Positions 1-8,367 are shown, counted from the first letter of the stretch. The stretch: 64,000 nucleotides of DNA from Teichococcus wenyumeiae (GCF_003696345.1 NZ_RFLX01000003.1:62001-126000), one strand, 5' to 3'. The notes: generated by a model from the sequence alone, not told the origin. A program made the numbers and translations.

Positions 1-35
1 GCAGGCAACATCATCAGGGCGGTGCGACGGTTCAT
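1..35 (-). CDS. 5' end of an unidentified gene with a signal-like N-terminus (partial)
   Basis: Only the first 11 complete codons are inside the window. They read MNRRTALMMLP on the minus strand, from an ATG at 35-33 preceded by a GGAGG-like Shine-Dalgarno (ccggagg, about 10 bases upstream). A paired Arg followed by hydrophobic residues is what exported Bug/TctC receptors and other secreted proteins start with, but the product cannot be named. It is divergent from the LysR gene, so it is the natural target of that regulator (inference). Confidence 0.45.
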   Translation of the reverse strand, partial: MNRRTALMMLP

Positions 36-173
36 GGGCGGGCATCCTCCGGTGGCTGCCACGTGCGGCCATGCCGCCGGGCGCCTTGTTTCCGGCAGTG
101 TCCTCCCGTCCTTGGGAGGCAAAAAAGTCCTAGAATTCCTTGCTGTACCCCAACCTGATGTTAGGGTGCCGCG

Positions 174-1064
174 ATGAAACGCCCCCCATTGCCCTTCGAG
201 AGCCTCTGGGCCTTCCGCGTGATCGCGGAGACCGGCAGCCTGACGGCGGCAGCGGCGGCGCTGGGCGTCACGCAACCGGCGGTCAGCAAGCGGTTGCGGG
301 ACCTGGAACTGATCATGGGCTGCTCGCTAGTCCGGCGCGGCGTCAACGCCATTGGCCTGACCAGGGCAGGAGTACGGTTCGCGGAAGAGCTGCAGGAAGG
401 CTTCGCACAGATCCAGGCCGCGGTGGATCACCTGCAGACCCAGTCAGCCCCCTTGCGTATCCGCGCCTACACGACCTGGGCGTTGCGGTGGCTCATCCCG
501 CGCCTGCCCCGCTTCCACGCGGCGCATCCTGGAATCGACGTGGAAGTCTCCACCTCCACGGCCATCGTCGACCTGGCGCGCGAGGGTGTGGACGCGGCCG
601 TTCACACGGTACCCGCAGGTGCGGCGCCACCGTTCGGAGGACGGCGCCTGCAGGCGGTCATGATCTCGCCTTTCGCAGCGCCATCGATCCTGAAGGGTAT
701 GCCGGGCCGATGGCCCAGCTCGGCAAGGCTGCTGGGCAGCAAGGTCCGCGCCAGGGACTGGGACCTCTGGCTGCGGCAGGCTGGGCCGGCCTCCACGCAG
801 CCGCCCCTGCTGTTCGAGAGCACGACTCTGGCCATCCAGGCGGCCATGGAGGGGCTTGGCATCGTCATCTGCTCCCCTTCCTTTGTGCGCGATGAGGTGC
901 AGACAGGGAAGCTCGTGGCACTCTCGGACATCAGCATCCCGACAGGCGACCTTTACTGGCTCTTCCTGCCCACAGGGCGTGTCGGCGAGGCTCTCGGCAT
1001 CTTCGCGGACTGGTTGGTCCGCGAAGCGCAGGCCGAGAGTACCGTCCCGGATCAGAAGCCGTAG
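174..1064 (+). CDS. LysR-family transcriptional regulator
   Basis: This is a 296-residue DNA-binding regulator. Residues about 8-65 form the winged helix-turn-helix (FESLWAFRVIAETGSLTAAA ... TQPAVSKRLRDLE), followed by the periplasmic-binding-protein-like effector domain (from about residue 90, RIRAYTTWALRWLIPRLPRF). The GcvA-like spacing of the HTH and the 'TTWALRWLIPRL' strand place it in the GcvA/AmpR-like LysR branch. Length is normal for the family. It is divergent from the partial gene at the left edge across about 140 bp, the usual layout for a LysR protein and its target. The effector is not deducible. The downstream hydrolase gene is convergent, so it is not in the same transcript. 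Confidence 0.9.
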   Translation: MKRPPLPFESLWAFRVIAETGSLTAAAAALGVTQPAVSKRLRDLELIMGCSLVRRGVNAIGLTRAGVRFAEELQEGFAQIQAAVDHLQTQSAPLRIRAYTTWALRWLIPRLPRFHAAHPGIDVEVSTSTAIVDLAREGVDAAVHTVPAGAAPPFGGRRLQAVMISPFAAPSILKGMPGRWPSSARLLGSKVRARDWDLWLRQAGPASTQPPLLFESTTLAIQAAMEGLGIVICSPSFVRDEVQTGKLVALSDISIPTGDLYWLFLPTGRVGEALGIFADWLVREAQAESTVPDQKP

Positions 1065-1125
1065 AGTCGTTCGGACTTGGTGATGACGAGGCGGTGCAGC
1101 GCTGTCTCGTCCTGAAGAGGCCGCA

Positions 1126-1158
1126 CGCAGTCACCATGGCCATAGCATGGTGACTGCG
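1126..1158. terminator. Perfect hairpin between convergent genes
   Basis: Thirteen-base arms (cGCAGTCACCATG and CATGGTGACTGCg) enclose a 7-base loop. The hairpin lies between the convergent LysR gene and the hydrolase gene. It lacks a U-tract on either strand, so if it stops transcription it may do so bidirectionally and weakly. Placement and perfection are seen; the function is inferred. Confidence 0.45.
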
Positions 1159-1211
1159 GGGCGAGGCAAGCCGGATGCAGCAAGCCCAGCAGCCCTTGAG
1201 GTAGAGCAGGC

Positions 1212-2444
1212 TCAGTTGGGACAGCGGTCCTCGCGGTTCCAGTGACGCGGGATGCGGGGCCCATTGAAGCCCGGTCGCCCGTCGGCAACGCGCTGCAACA
1301 GATCACGAACCTCGGCGGCGATGATGGTCACGCTGCGCGGCGTCGAGTTTCCGCTGTGCCCGGCGATGTCGTCGAGATCAACGACCTTGGCATTCGGGGC
1401 GAAGGCCGCGACTTCCATCACGCCGCTCTCGCCCGGCGTGAGCAACTGGTCGAAGCAGTTCGGCATGAGCAGCAGCCGTGCCTTGATGGAACGCGCGGCC
1501 GCACGCAGGTCGCCGTTGAAGGGCGGAGTCTTCGCTATGTCGTGATCCACGATGGCCCAGGTGCGGTAGATCCAGTCGCGCGCGTCGGTCGTGTTGCCGA
1601 GTTGCTCGGTCGTTGTGGCGTAGAAGCGCTCGACGCCATCGCGATCCTGGAACATCTCGGCGAGAGATTCGGCGGAGAAGCCGAAGGCATTCTGGATATT
1701 GATCCCGATGCCGGTGCCGCGCCGGGGCGGATCGTTCGCACTGTAGTCCCCTTCCTGCCACTTCGGGTCGAGCATGATGGCCTGGCGGGCGGCTTCCCAG
1801 ATGAAGTTGGTCTGCCGGGTAGCGTGGGCCTGCGGGACGATGGGGATCACCGCGTCCATGAAGTCCGGATAACTGACGGCCCATTGCAGGCTGCCGATCC
1901 CGCCCATCGAGATGCCGGTCACGGCCACCAGGTGCCGGATGTTCAGGCACTCGGTCAGCATCCGGTACTCGGCCTGCACCATGTCGCGGATGCCGAAGCG
2001 CGGAAAGTTCATGTTCATGCCGGACCTCGTCGGTGAGGTCGTGGCACTCGGGTCTGTCGACGCAACGCCAAGCGTGTCCGGCTGGATGACGAAGTAGCGT
2101 TCGGTATCCAGCGCCCGGCCAGGTCCAGCGAGGAAGGTCTGCGCATCGCGGTTGCCGCGCAGGCCATGAATGGAGAGGATGGCGTTGCTGCGGTCCGCGT
2201 TCAGGGTGCCGTGCGTGATGTAGGTCATCCGGACGTTTGGAATGACGGCACCGCTCTCCAGCCTCAGGTTGCCAAGCGCGCAGGTTTGGACAGGCTGCGT
2301 CTGAGCTGTGGCCGGGGAGCTGCCCGCTGCGGTTGCCACAGCCAGCGTCATGCCAACAAGGGCTTGATACAGCAGCCGTTTAACATCGTGGCGAAGGCGC
2401 TGCTTTCCTCCACCGCGTGGATGCGGAGCGAACAAGTGACCCAT
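1212..2444 (-). CDS. Secreted alpha/beta hydrolase, homoserine O-acetyltransferase-like (MetX) fold
   Basis: This 410-residue alpha/beta hydrolase resembles MetX-type acyltransferases in layout. The nucleophile elbow GISMGG puts Ser at about 179. Asp at about 332 (NCFDQLLTP) and His at about 363 (IAGHSG) complete a triad. Residues about 24-48 form a hydrophobic segment ending in ATAQ, consistent with a Sec signal peptide after a long basic n-region. The start is fixed by a strong GAGGAGG Shine-Dalgarno eight bases before the ATG. MetX enzymes are cytoplasmic, so export argues for another ester or acyl substrate rather than methionine synthesis. Nothing adjacent belongs to methionine biosynthesis. 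Substrate unknown. Confidence 0.75.
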   Translation of the reverse strand: MGHLFAPHPRGGGKQRLRHDVKRLLYQALVGMTLAVATAAGSSPATAQTQPVQTCALGNLRLESGAVIPNVRMTYITHGTLNADRSNAILSIHGLRGNRDAQTFLAGPGRALDTERYFVIQPDTLGVASTDPSATTSPTRSGMNMNFPRFGIRDMVQAEYRMLTECLNIRHLVAVTGISMGGIGSLQWAVSYPDFMDAVIPIVPQAHATRQTNFIWEAARQAIMLDPKWQEGDYSANDPPRRGTGIGINIQNAFGFSAESLAEMFQDRDGVERFYATTTEQLGNTTDARDWIYRTWAIVDHDIAKTPPFNGDLRAAARSIKARLLLMPNCFDQLLTPGESGVMEVAAFAPNAKVVDLDDIAGHSGNSTPRSVTIIAAEVRDLLQRVADGRPGFNGPRIPRHWNREDRCPN

Positions 2445-2781
2445 GTCGATTCCTCCTCGGAGTCATTCTGCGGACTCCGTTTCGACACCTTAGTTCCAGC
2501 TAGGATGATGACAATCGGGAACTCGGCCAGGCACTGCGCGGGTTGCTCGGTTGTGCGGCGGCGGGTCTGGAACGCTTGGCCCAGATCCACGGCTCCACCG
2601 GCCTGCACCTAGCCGTTGTGGATGTCCTGTCGCGTATTTCTCCCGGAAAACGGCCATTCCGCTCCTGGCCATACGGGTGGCACAGCGCCGTTCCTGAAGG
2701 CGGACGGGCCAAAGTACATGAGACGCGACGGCACAGGGCACAGCGCCGTACCATTCCCGTCGCCGCAGCGTTCTAGTCGAC
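2445..2781. other. Gene-free gap with short degenerate repeats
   Basis: I see no convincing gene here. The 13-mer GGCACAGCGCCGT occurs twice (2679-2691 and 2737-2749), with a looser third copy near 2801. A 15-mer, AACGGCCATTCCGCT (2649-2663), recurs exactly at 5135-5149. An open plus-strand frame around 2543-2776 has no recognisable product. The promoter of the hydrolase must lie near the right side of 2445. Looks like decayed DNA bearing a dispersed repeat. Confidence 0.5.
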
Positions 2782-3732
2782 ATGCCGACAGACCGTGATT
2801 GCAGTGCCGTTCCCCGCAGAAGCACCGCCTTGCCACAGCCAGAGGGGAGGCGTACCACAATCAGCACGCTGCATATTCTTGCATGCGGCGGCGGTCAGGT
2901 ACTGCGCCGCTGCTTCTGGCGCATCTACCAGGATCGCTTGCTTGGCGAGGCGGCCGCAGTTGCGTTCTACGCACTTCTCGCGATCTTCCCGGCGCTCGCG
3001 GCCCTGGTCACGCTATGCGGCCTCTTTGTGGATCCGGAGGTGGCGGCGAGATACTTCCAGGACCTGGCAGGTCCGCTGCCCACCGGGGCGGCGGACGTGG
3101 CTCGCGATGCATTAGGGCGCATCGGGACAGCAGGGGGAGGGCGGATCGGCCTCGCCGCCGGGCTCGCCGCCACCGCGCTGTGGAGCGCCACGGTGGCGGT
3201 GACCCAGTTGTTTGCCGCGCTGAACGTCGCCTATCGTCAGACGGAGACACGCGGCGTCCTCCGCCTCTGCGGTACCGGTGTCCTGTTCGCGATCGGGGCC
3301 ATGGTGTTCGTCATGCTGGCGCTTGGCGGTGTGCTGGGTGTGTCGGTCGCGCTCGGTATCAGAGCCGGGTCCGGCGGAGGCGTGGACAGGATGCTCCAAT
3401 TTCTGCGCTGGCCTGTCCTGCTCGCTCTTGCGTCTGTCGCCTTCGCGTTCACCTACAGGCACGGTCCCTGCCATGCCCGCCCGCGCTGGCACTGGTCGGT
3501 CTGGGCCAGTGTGGCGGCGTCGTCCGTTTGGCTGCTCGGCTCGGCTTCGGTGTCTTGGTATATCCAGCGTGTCGGCAGCTACGACTGGCTTTATGGCTCG
3601 GTTGGCGGCGTGCTGGGCCTGATGCTCTGGGCCTGGGTCTCCAGCGCGGCCGTCCTTGCCGGGGCCGTGCTCGACGCTGAACTGGAGCAACAATCCAGGC
3701 CCAGCACTGATGGCGCGTTACCATACCCTTAG
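2782..3732 (+). CDS. YihY/UPF0761 (BrkB-like) integral membrane protein
   Basis: About 316 residues with several membrane segments. Family landmarks are visible: the opening 'YQDRLLGEAAAVAFYALLAIFPAL' region (residues about 48-75), a central alanine/glycine-rich helix pair, and the C-terminal YDWLYGSVGGVLGLMLWAW stretch. The family was once called ribonuclease BN or virulence factor BrkB; the nuclease label is obsolete and the true role is uncertain (envelope protein or transporter). The start is unsure: the ATG used lacks a Shine-Dalgarno, while a good GAGGGGAGG at about 2842-2850 has no standard start codon just after it. The first 30 residues may therefore be non-native. No operon partner. 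Confidence 0.8.
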   Translation: MPTDRDCSAVPRRSTALPQPEGRRTTISTLHILACGGGQVLRRCFWRIYQDRLLGEAAAVAFYALLAIFPALAALVTLCGLFVDPEVAARYFQDLAGPLPTGAADVARDALGRIGTAGGGRIGLAAGLAATALWSATVAVTQLFAALNVAYRQTETRGVLRLCGTGVLFAIGAMVFVMLALGGVLGVSVALGIRAGSGGGVDRMLQFLRWPVLLALASVAFAFTYRHGPCHARPRWHWSVWASVAASSVWLLGSASVSWYIQRVGSYDWLYGSVGGVLGLMLWAWVSSAAVLAGAVLDAELEQQSRPSTDGALPYP

Positions 3733-3936
3733 TCGGCTGGAGGCTGCCTCGCGCGGTACGGGAGGGTTCTCCCCATCGAGGCGCGTGTGGTTCGGCCAAG
3801 ATTGCGTACGCAAGAGATCCGTTTGGCGGCAGCTCGGCGCGCGTTTGAGACATCCGGATGGCCCTGCCGCATTCTGGATAGCGGGCATGAGCCTCCGGTT
3901 GTCATCGGAGGCGGCTGGCCTGCAGCAATGATTCCT

Positions 3937-4968
3937 TCAGCGCATCAGGCCACGCCGTGCCATCCATGCCTGGATGCGGCCAGCCACCTCGTCGCTGTTC
4001 GTGTCCATCATCATCATGTGACTGTTGCCGCGCAGCCCATCGGCCGGCAGGTCCATGATGTCAGCCGTGCCGCCCATGTCGCGGATGGCACCAGCCCAGC
4101 GCTCAACATTGTTGCGGATTTTCTGCCAGAAAGGGGAATCTGCGAAGTGGTCGCCCCAGACGACAAGGTGCGGCACGCCACGCAGCGGCGAGGCGTCCGT
4201 GCCCGCCGACGGCGTGCCTGATGGTTCGATAGCGATCACCGCCCGTACCTTGTCCGGCGCCGCCAGCGCAGCGTTGAAGGCGAAGTTGCCACCCTGGCTG
4301 TGCACGATGATCACGCAGGGGCAGACTTTCTGGACATACTCGTTGTAGGCTGCCTGGATCTGGCTGTCCGTGGTGGTCCAGCGCGGCACAGACTGGCGTG
4401 CGAAGGCATCCCAGGCCGCCAGGGGGAAGCGAGTGTCGGCAAAGGCCCTGCGCTGGGCGGCCTTAGGGTTCCAGCCGGATTGCGGGCCCACGCGGAACAG
4501 GTCCCAGCCTTCGCCTATCGAGCGGAAGACAGGCTCGCTCGCAAAGATCTCAGGAAAGCGCGCCCAGCCGGAGCGGCCCCGCTCCATGGCATCGCTGACA
4601 TAGACGTCATGGCCCTGGCGCAGGAAGTATATCTGCCATCCCGGGCGGCCATCCGGCGTCGTCTCCCAGGTTACGCCCGTCAGGCCGCCGCCATGCCAGA
4701 GCAGGAGGGGATAACGGGCGCGCGGCTCCGCCAGCTTGATGTACTGCGCGTACATCTGTTCCACCTGGAACTCGCCGTTGGGGTCCATCTGGATCGGTGG
4801 CGCACCCGGCGAGGGAATGATCTCACGCTTCGGCATGTCCCCGAGTGCCACGACACGACCGCCGACATGGAAGCTGCCGATCTCCTGGACCTGCAGGGGC
4901 GGCGATACCTGGGCCTGGGCGCCGCCGATCCCGAGCGCGATGGCCATGATGGCCAGGGAGTACCTCAT
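3937..4968 (-). CDS. Secreted alpha/beta hydrolase (esterase-like)
   Basis: A 343-residue exported hydrolase. Residues 1-20 are a clean Sec signal peptide ending GAQAQ. The oxyanion-loop HGGG sits at about 92-95. The nucleophile motif VHSQGG puts Ser at about 224, and His at about 317 (GNSHMM) is the likely triad histidine. A Shine-Dalgarno GGAGG lies eight bases before the ATG. It resembles poorly characterised bacterial esterases found beside catabolic genes. It is the second secreted hydrolase in 4 kb, both on the minus strand but separated by the plus-strand YihY gene, so they are not one operon. Substrate not deducible. Confidence 0.75.
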   Translation of the reverse strand: MRYSLAIMAIALGIGGAQAQVSPPLQVQEIGSFHVGGRVVALGDMPKREIIPSPGAPPIQMDPNGEFQVEQMYAQYIKLAEPRARYPLLLWHGGGLTGVTWETTPDGRPGWQIYFLRQGHDVYVSDAMERGRSGWARFPEIFASEPVFRSIGEGWDLFRVGPQSGWNPKAAQRRAFADTRFPLAAWDAFARQSVPRWTTTDSQIQAAYNEYVQKVCPCVIIVHSQGGNFAFNAALAAPDKVRAVIAIEPSGTPSAGTDASPLRGVPHLVVWGDHFADSPFWQKIRNNVERWAGAIRDMGGTADIMDLPADGLRGNSHMMMMDTNSDEVAGRIQAWMARRGLMR

Positions 4969-5134
4969 TGTTCGTTCCTCCGGTTATGAAGCGCCAGAAG
5001 TTGCCACGGCAATGCGGCAGCGCGCCACCAGGGGCGGTTCTCTCCGTGAAATCTGGCGGAAGAACCACTGGAGGCCACAAGCAGCCGCGGCACGGCCGGC
5101 ACCGCATGTCCGCTTATCCGTGCTCAGCCTCGGC

Positions 5135-5149
5135 AACGGCCATTCCGCT
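5135..5149. repeat. Copy of a dispersed degenerate repeat (AACGGCCATTCCGCT)
   Basis: Identical over 15 bases to 2649-2663. It follows another repeat-like piece at 5106-5128 (ATGTCCGCTTATCCG..CTCAGC) that resembles the reverse complement of 52178-52200. A third piece, AGCGGCCATTC at 5206-5216, falls inside the 3' end of the SMP-30 gene. The copies are too degraded to define boundaries. Confidence 0.5.
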
Positions 5150-5192
5150 TCCGGCTAGCTGTGCGGCTGTACTGGCCGATCGCTCGCCCCTG

Positions 5193-6098
5193 TCAGCTTC
5201 TCGATAGCGGCCATTCGGCGGTGAGCACCGCTCCCGTTTCGGACTCGGTCACGAACACGGTGTTGCCGTCCACGCCGCCCAAGGCGACGTTGGTCGTGGT
5301 CGCCCCCCGGCAGGAGCGGATCCGCGCCAGCGGCTCGCCCTGCGGCGAGAGCACGAAGACGCTGCCGAGGGAGGCATGAGCAACCAGGAGGTTCCCCGCC
5401 GCGTCCATGGCCATCCCATCGGGTCCGCTCGTCCCATGGAAAGACGCGAAGCGGCCGACCTTGGATGTGCTGCCGTCGGGCAGGAGTGGCAGGCGCCAGA
5501 CCGCGTTGTCGCGCGTCATGGCGACGAACAGCACCTCCTCGTCATGGGACAGGACGAGTCCATTGGGGCTGGGGCCGTTGGAGAGCAGGCAGTCGAGCTG
5601 GCCGCCGGGACGCAGCCGGTACACACGCCCCGTGGGGTCGTGCAACCCGCTCTGCCCTTGGTCTGTGAAGTAGAGGTCGCCGTTTCTGGCGAAGACGAGG
5701 TCGTTCGGTCCCTTGAACCGCTCGCTGTTCCGCCGCGCCAGCACCGGTTCCAGCGCCCCGGAGGCGAGGTCGAGCGACAGGATGCCCTGCTTGTAGTCGG
5801 CGACATACAGGCGCCGGCCGTCGGGGTGCAGCGCCAGCCCGTTCGGCTCTCCGTCGTACTCGGCCAACTGGGTCCAGTCGCCTTCCGGCGAGATGCGGAA
5901 GATGCGGCCATGCGGGATGTCGGTGACGTGGAGGTTGCCGGCCGCGTCGAAGCACGGCCCCTCCAGGAAGCAGTCCACCGGCTGGCCGCGCTTGTTGGCC
6001 CGCGACCATTCGGTCACGACTGGACGGCGGAGGGCGGCGGGCATCTCCGAGTGGACGCGCGTGGCAACCGGGCGCGGCGTGGGGCTGAATGGGTCCAA
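5193..6098 (-). CDS. SMP-30/gluconolactonase-like beta-propeller protein
   Basis: This 301-residue protein carries the SMP-30/lactonase beta-propeller signatures: LEGPCFDAAGNLHVTDIPHGRIFRI near residues 45-70, GEPNGLALHPDGRRLYVADY near 80-100, the metal-site KGPNDLVFARNGDLYFTD near 125-143, and a later GPDGMAMDAAGNLLVAH. Family members hydrolyse sugar or aldono-lactones with a single divalent metal; the N of GPND and the Glu of LEG are the usual ligands. No signal peptide is apparent. It lies just downstream (minus strand, 44 bp) of the IclR gene, suggesting a shared transcript and catabolic control. Its last codons (AEWPLSRS) are written in a copy of the dispersed repeat, so the C-terminus may be recently altered. 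Confidence 0.85.
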   Translation of the reverse strand: MDPFSPTPRPVATRVHSEMPAALRRPVVTEWSRANKRGQPVDCFLEGPCFDAAGNLHVTDIPHGRIFRISPEGDWTQLAEYDGEPNGLALHPDGRRLYVADYKQGILSLDLASGALEPVLARRNSERFKGPNDLVFARNGDLYFTDQGQSGLHDPTGRVYRLRPGGQLDCLLSNGPSPNGLVLSHDEEVLFVAMTRDNAVWRLPLLPDGSTSKVGRFASFHGTSGPDGMAMDAAGNLLVAHASLGSVFVLSPQGEPLARIRSCRGATTTNVALGGVDGNTVFVTESETGAVLTAEWPLSRS

Positions 6099-6142
6099 GG
6101 CTTGGTCTCCGGTTCTGGTTACGGACGGGAAGGGTGGGCGCC

Positions 6143-6904
6143 TCAGGCGCCGATCTCGCGCGACAGGAGGCGGGCCTCCTCACACAGCGCCGCGGCGATG
6201 CCGGCATGGCTCTCGGCTTCGAGGCGGCTCCGCAGGCCGATGACACCAAGCGCCCCGACGAACTGCCTTCCCCGGCCGAAGACCGGAGCGGCGACCGCTG
6301 CCGCCTCCGCGTCGCGCTCGCCAAGGGACAGGCACCATCCCTGCTCCCTGACCCGCTCGTGGACAGGCTCCGAACCGCCCGCGTACGCCATCAGCACGTG
6401 GCCGCTCGCGCCGCGGTCCAGCGGCAGCGAGGCGCCTTCCTCGACATGGTGCCGGATGAGCCGGGGCGAGTGGTGGCGGTACAGGCAGACGCGGCGCCCC
6501 TCTTCGCGCACGTAGAAGGCGGCCGTCTCGCCGGTCCTGTCGACCAGCCGCGCCAGCGCCGGCCGCACGAGGGACGCCAGGTCGAAGGCATCCCGGTAGA
6601 GCAGCCCGAGCCGCAGGGGAGTGGGGCCCAGCCGGAACAGTCCGTCCTGCCCGCGGTGCAGGTAGCCGAAGCGGTCCAGCGAGGCCGCCAGCCGCAGCAC
6701 GGTGCTCGGATACAGCCCCGTCCGCTCGGCGACCTCGCTGAGGGACAGGCGCGGCGTTCCGTCCCCGAAGGCATCGAGGATGCTCAGCGCGCGCTCCACC
6801 GCCTCCACCCGCTGCTCGCCGACGCCCGGGTGATCCGCGTCTTGCCGGGGCGATGGGGGACGTCCGCGCCGCTTGGGAACGGGGGCCTTGTCTGGGAGGG
6901 TCAT
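6143..6904 (-). CDS. IclR-family transcriptional regulator
   Basis: About 253 residues from the ATG at 6904. An upstream in-frame start at 7003 exists but would run through the operator. A basic, proline-rich tail (KRRGRPPSPR) precedes the winged HTH (EAVERALSILDAFGD ... LSLSEVAERTGLYPSTVLRLAASL), then the IclR effector domain (LDRGASGHVLMAYAGG and a C-terminal FVGALGVIG). IclR proteins typically repress or activate adjacent catabolic genes in response to small carboxylic or aromatic acids. It is divergent from a Bug receptor across paired palindromes and followed by the SMP-30 gene, so it probably governs both sides. No strong Shine-Dalgarno is visible at the chosen start. Confidence 0.85.
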   Translation of the reverse strand: MTLPDKAPVPKRRGRPPSPRQDADHPGVGEQRVEAVERALSILDAFGDGTPRLSLSEVAERTGLYPSTVLRLAASLDRFGYLHRGQDGLFRLGPTPLRLGLLYRDAFDLASLVRPALARLVDRTGETAAFYVREEGRRVCLYRHHSPRLIRHHVEEGASLPLDRGASGHVLMAYAGGSEPVHERVREQGWCLSLGERDAEAAAVAAPVFGRGRQFVGALGVIGLRSRLEAESHAGIAAALCEEARLLSREIGA

Positions 6905-6971
6905 GTTCCAGACCTTCGATGCTGCAAGGCGCTGTGGCCTGGTTGACGGGCAATGCCGACGGCGAATACAT

Positions 6972-7010
6972 ATTTCTGTAAGATAGAAATAATTTCCGCA
7001 CAACAGAAAT
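6972..7010. promoter_or_regulatory. Tandem palindromic operator between iclR-type and Bug genes
   Basis: Two 19-base inverted repeats stand back to back: ATTTCT-N7-AGAAAT (6972-6990) and ATTTC-N9-GAAAT (6992-7010). Their centres are 20 bases apart, two helical turns. The outermost arms ATTTCTGT and ACAGAAAT also pair with each other. The stretch is A/T-rich against a GC-rich background. Position in the divergent intergenic region makes it the likely IclR binding site (inference). Confidence 0.65.
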
Positions 7011-7073
7011 AATGCCTCTGTTCAGCGGCCCGACCGGGCCGTGGCCAGCGGCGGCACAAGGGAGAAAGCACCG

Positions 7074-8081
7074 ATGCCCAAGTTCCAGACCCCTCATACG
7101 CGCCGGGACGTGCTGGCCAGCGCCGCCCTGGCCGCCGCCACGCTCGCAATGCCCCGTGTCCTCCGGGCACAAACTGCCGCTGCCTGGCCGGACCAGCCGG
7201 TCCGGATGATCCTCCCTTACGCCCCCGGTGGCCCGACCGACGTCATTGCGCGCCTGATCTGCGACACGCTGTCGCAGCGCCTGCCGCAGCGGGTCGTAGT
7301 GGAAAATCGAACCGGCGCCGGTGGCAACATCGGTGCTTCCGCCGCCGCCAAGTCGCGGCCGGACGGCGCCACCCTGCTCTTCACCAACACCGGTCACGCG
7401 GTGAACCGCGCCCTTTACGCCAAGCTCGACTACGACCCGGTCAAGGACCTGACCCCGGTGACCATCGTGGCTGAGGGGCCGATGGTCCTGCTGGTGCCGA
7501 ACAGCTCTCCCGCCAAGACCTTGGCCGAATTCGTCGAGCGGGTCCGCGCGAAGCCGGGCGAGTACGCCTACGGCAGCACCGGAACCGGTGGCGCGCTGCA
7601 ACTTGTCAGTCTGCTCCTCACCAAGGCCGCGGGGCTGAAGATGGAAGAGGTGCCCTACCGCGGCAGTGCCCCCGCCGCGCAGGACCTCATCGCCGGGCGG
7701 GTGGAGATGCTCTACGATGCCGGCGTCACTGGCTTCCCGCTGGCCACCGCGGGGCAGGCGCGGGCGCTCGTCGTCTCCTCCGCCCAGCGCAGCGCGGTCA
7801 TGCCCGATGTCCCGACGGTAGCCGAGGCGGGGTACTCCGCCGCCACCTTCAGTGTCTGGCAGGGCATCATGGCGCCCGCGGGCACGCCTGCGTCCATCGT
7901 CGAAAAGGTTCGGGAAGAGGTTGCCGCGATCCTTGCCGAGGGAACCCTGCGCCAGCGCCTGACAGAACTCGGCGCCGAGCGGATCGTGACGAATACGCCT
8001 GCCGAGGCGAAGACCTACGTCGAAGCCGAGATGGTGCGGTGGGAGCAAGTCCTCCGCGAAGCAGGCGTGAAGCCTCAGTAA
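7074..8081 (+). CDS. Bug/TctC-family tripartite tricarboxylate transporter receptor
   Basis: A 335-residue periplasmic solute-binding protein of the Bug family. The ATG at 7074 is preceded by AAGGGAGAAAG. An earlier in-frame ATG (7041) gives an implausible leader. The N-terminus has a twin-Arg export signal (RRDVLASAALAAATLA) cleaved near LRAQ. Family hallmarks follow: WPDQPVRMILPYAPGGPTDVIARL, VVENRTGAGGNIGA, YGSTGTGG and VPYRGSAPAAQDLIAGRVEM. Bug receptors bind carboxylates or aromatics and often act without adjacent TctA/TctB, as here. Immediately downstream is a decayed HMG-CoA lyase, the common operon partner of such receptors. Control is probably by the divergent IclR protein. Confidence 0.9.
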   Translation: MPKFQTPHTRRDVLASAALAAATLAMPRVLRAQTAAAWPDQPVRMILPYAPGGPTDVIARLICDTLSQRLPQRVVVENRTGAGGNIGASAAAKSRPDGATLLFTNTGHAVNRALYAKLDYDPVKDLTPVTIVAEGPMVLLVPNSSPAKTLAEFVERVRAKPGEYAYGSTGTGGALQLVSLLLTKAAGLKMEEVPYRGSAPAAQDLIAGRVEMLYDAGVTGFPLATAGQARALVVSSAQRSAVMPDVPTVAEAGYSAATFSVWQGIMAPAGTPASIVEKVREEVAAILAEGTLRQRLTELGAERIVTNTPAEAKTYVEAEMVRWEQVLREAGVKPQ

Positions 8082-8106
8082 GCCTGATCAGCAAGGAGCG
8101 GCGAGG

Positions 8107-8340
8107 GAGTCGCCCACGACCATTCTCCTCAGCGAGACCGGTCCGCGCGACGGGCGGCGGAAAATCGGCCGAACCATGGCAACCGAGGCCAAGATCCGCT
8201 GGGTACAGGCCCTGGCCATCGCCGGGCCGCGCGAAACCGGGGCCGGCTCCTTCGTGAACCCGAAGCTGCTGCCGAGGAGAGATGCCGCCGGGGTGGTAGC
8301 GCGGCTTCGCAATGGTCTCCATCGAGGCCTGTCGCCGAAC
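8107..8340 (+). pseudogene. Remnant of a hydroxymethylglutaryl-CoA lyase (N-terminal part)
   Basis: The plus-strand frame starting 26 bp after the Bug gene reads as a worn HMG-CoA lyase N-terminus: SETGPRDG where intact enzymes have E-GPRDGLQ, then IGRTMATEAKIRW, ALAIAGPRE, GSFVNPKLLP, DAAGVVARL and, after an apparent deletion, SPNL (normally LVPNL). The catalytic-loop 'LQ' after GPRDG is replaced by RR. No start codon remains although AAGGAG at 8093-8098 looks like the old ribosome site. The frame runs out at 8391 without the rest of the TIM barrel. Order Bug receptor then lyase is a common catabolic arrangement, so this is a broken operon partner. Confidence 0.7.
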
Positions 8341-8367
8341 CTTGCATGCAAGGCCGGCCGCTTGCGC

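Noticed and set aside
1212-2444. Homoserine O-acetyltransferase (metX) for methionine synthesis
   Set aside because: The protein carries a signal peptide and has no methionine-pathway neighbours; only the fold resembles MetX.
2782-3732. Ribonuclease BN
   Set aside because: That name for the YihY family is outdated; the protein is an integral membrane protein without nuclease motifs.
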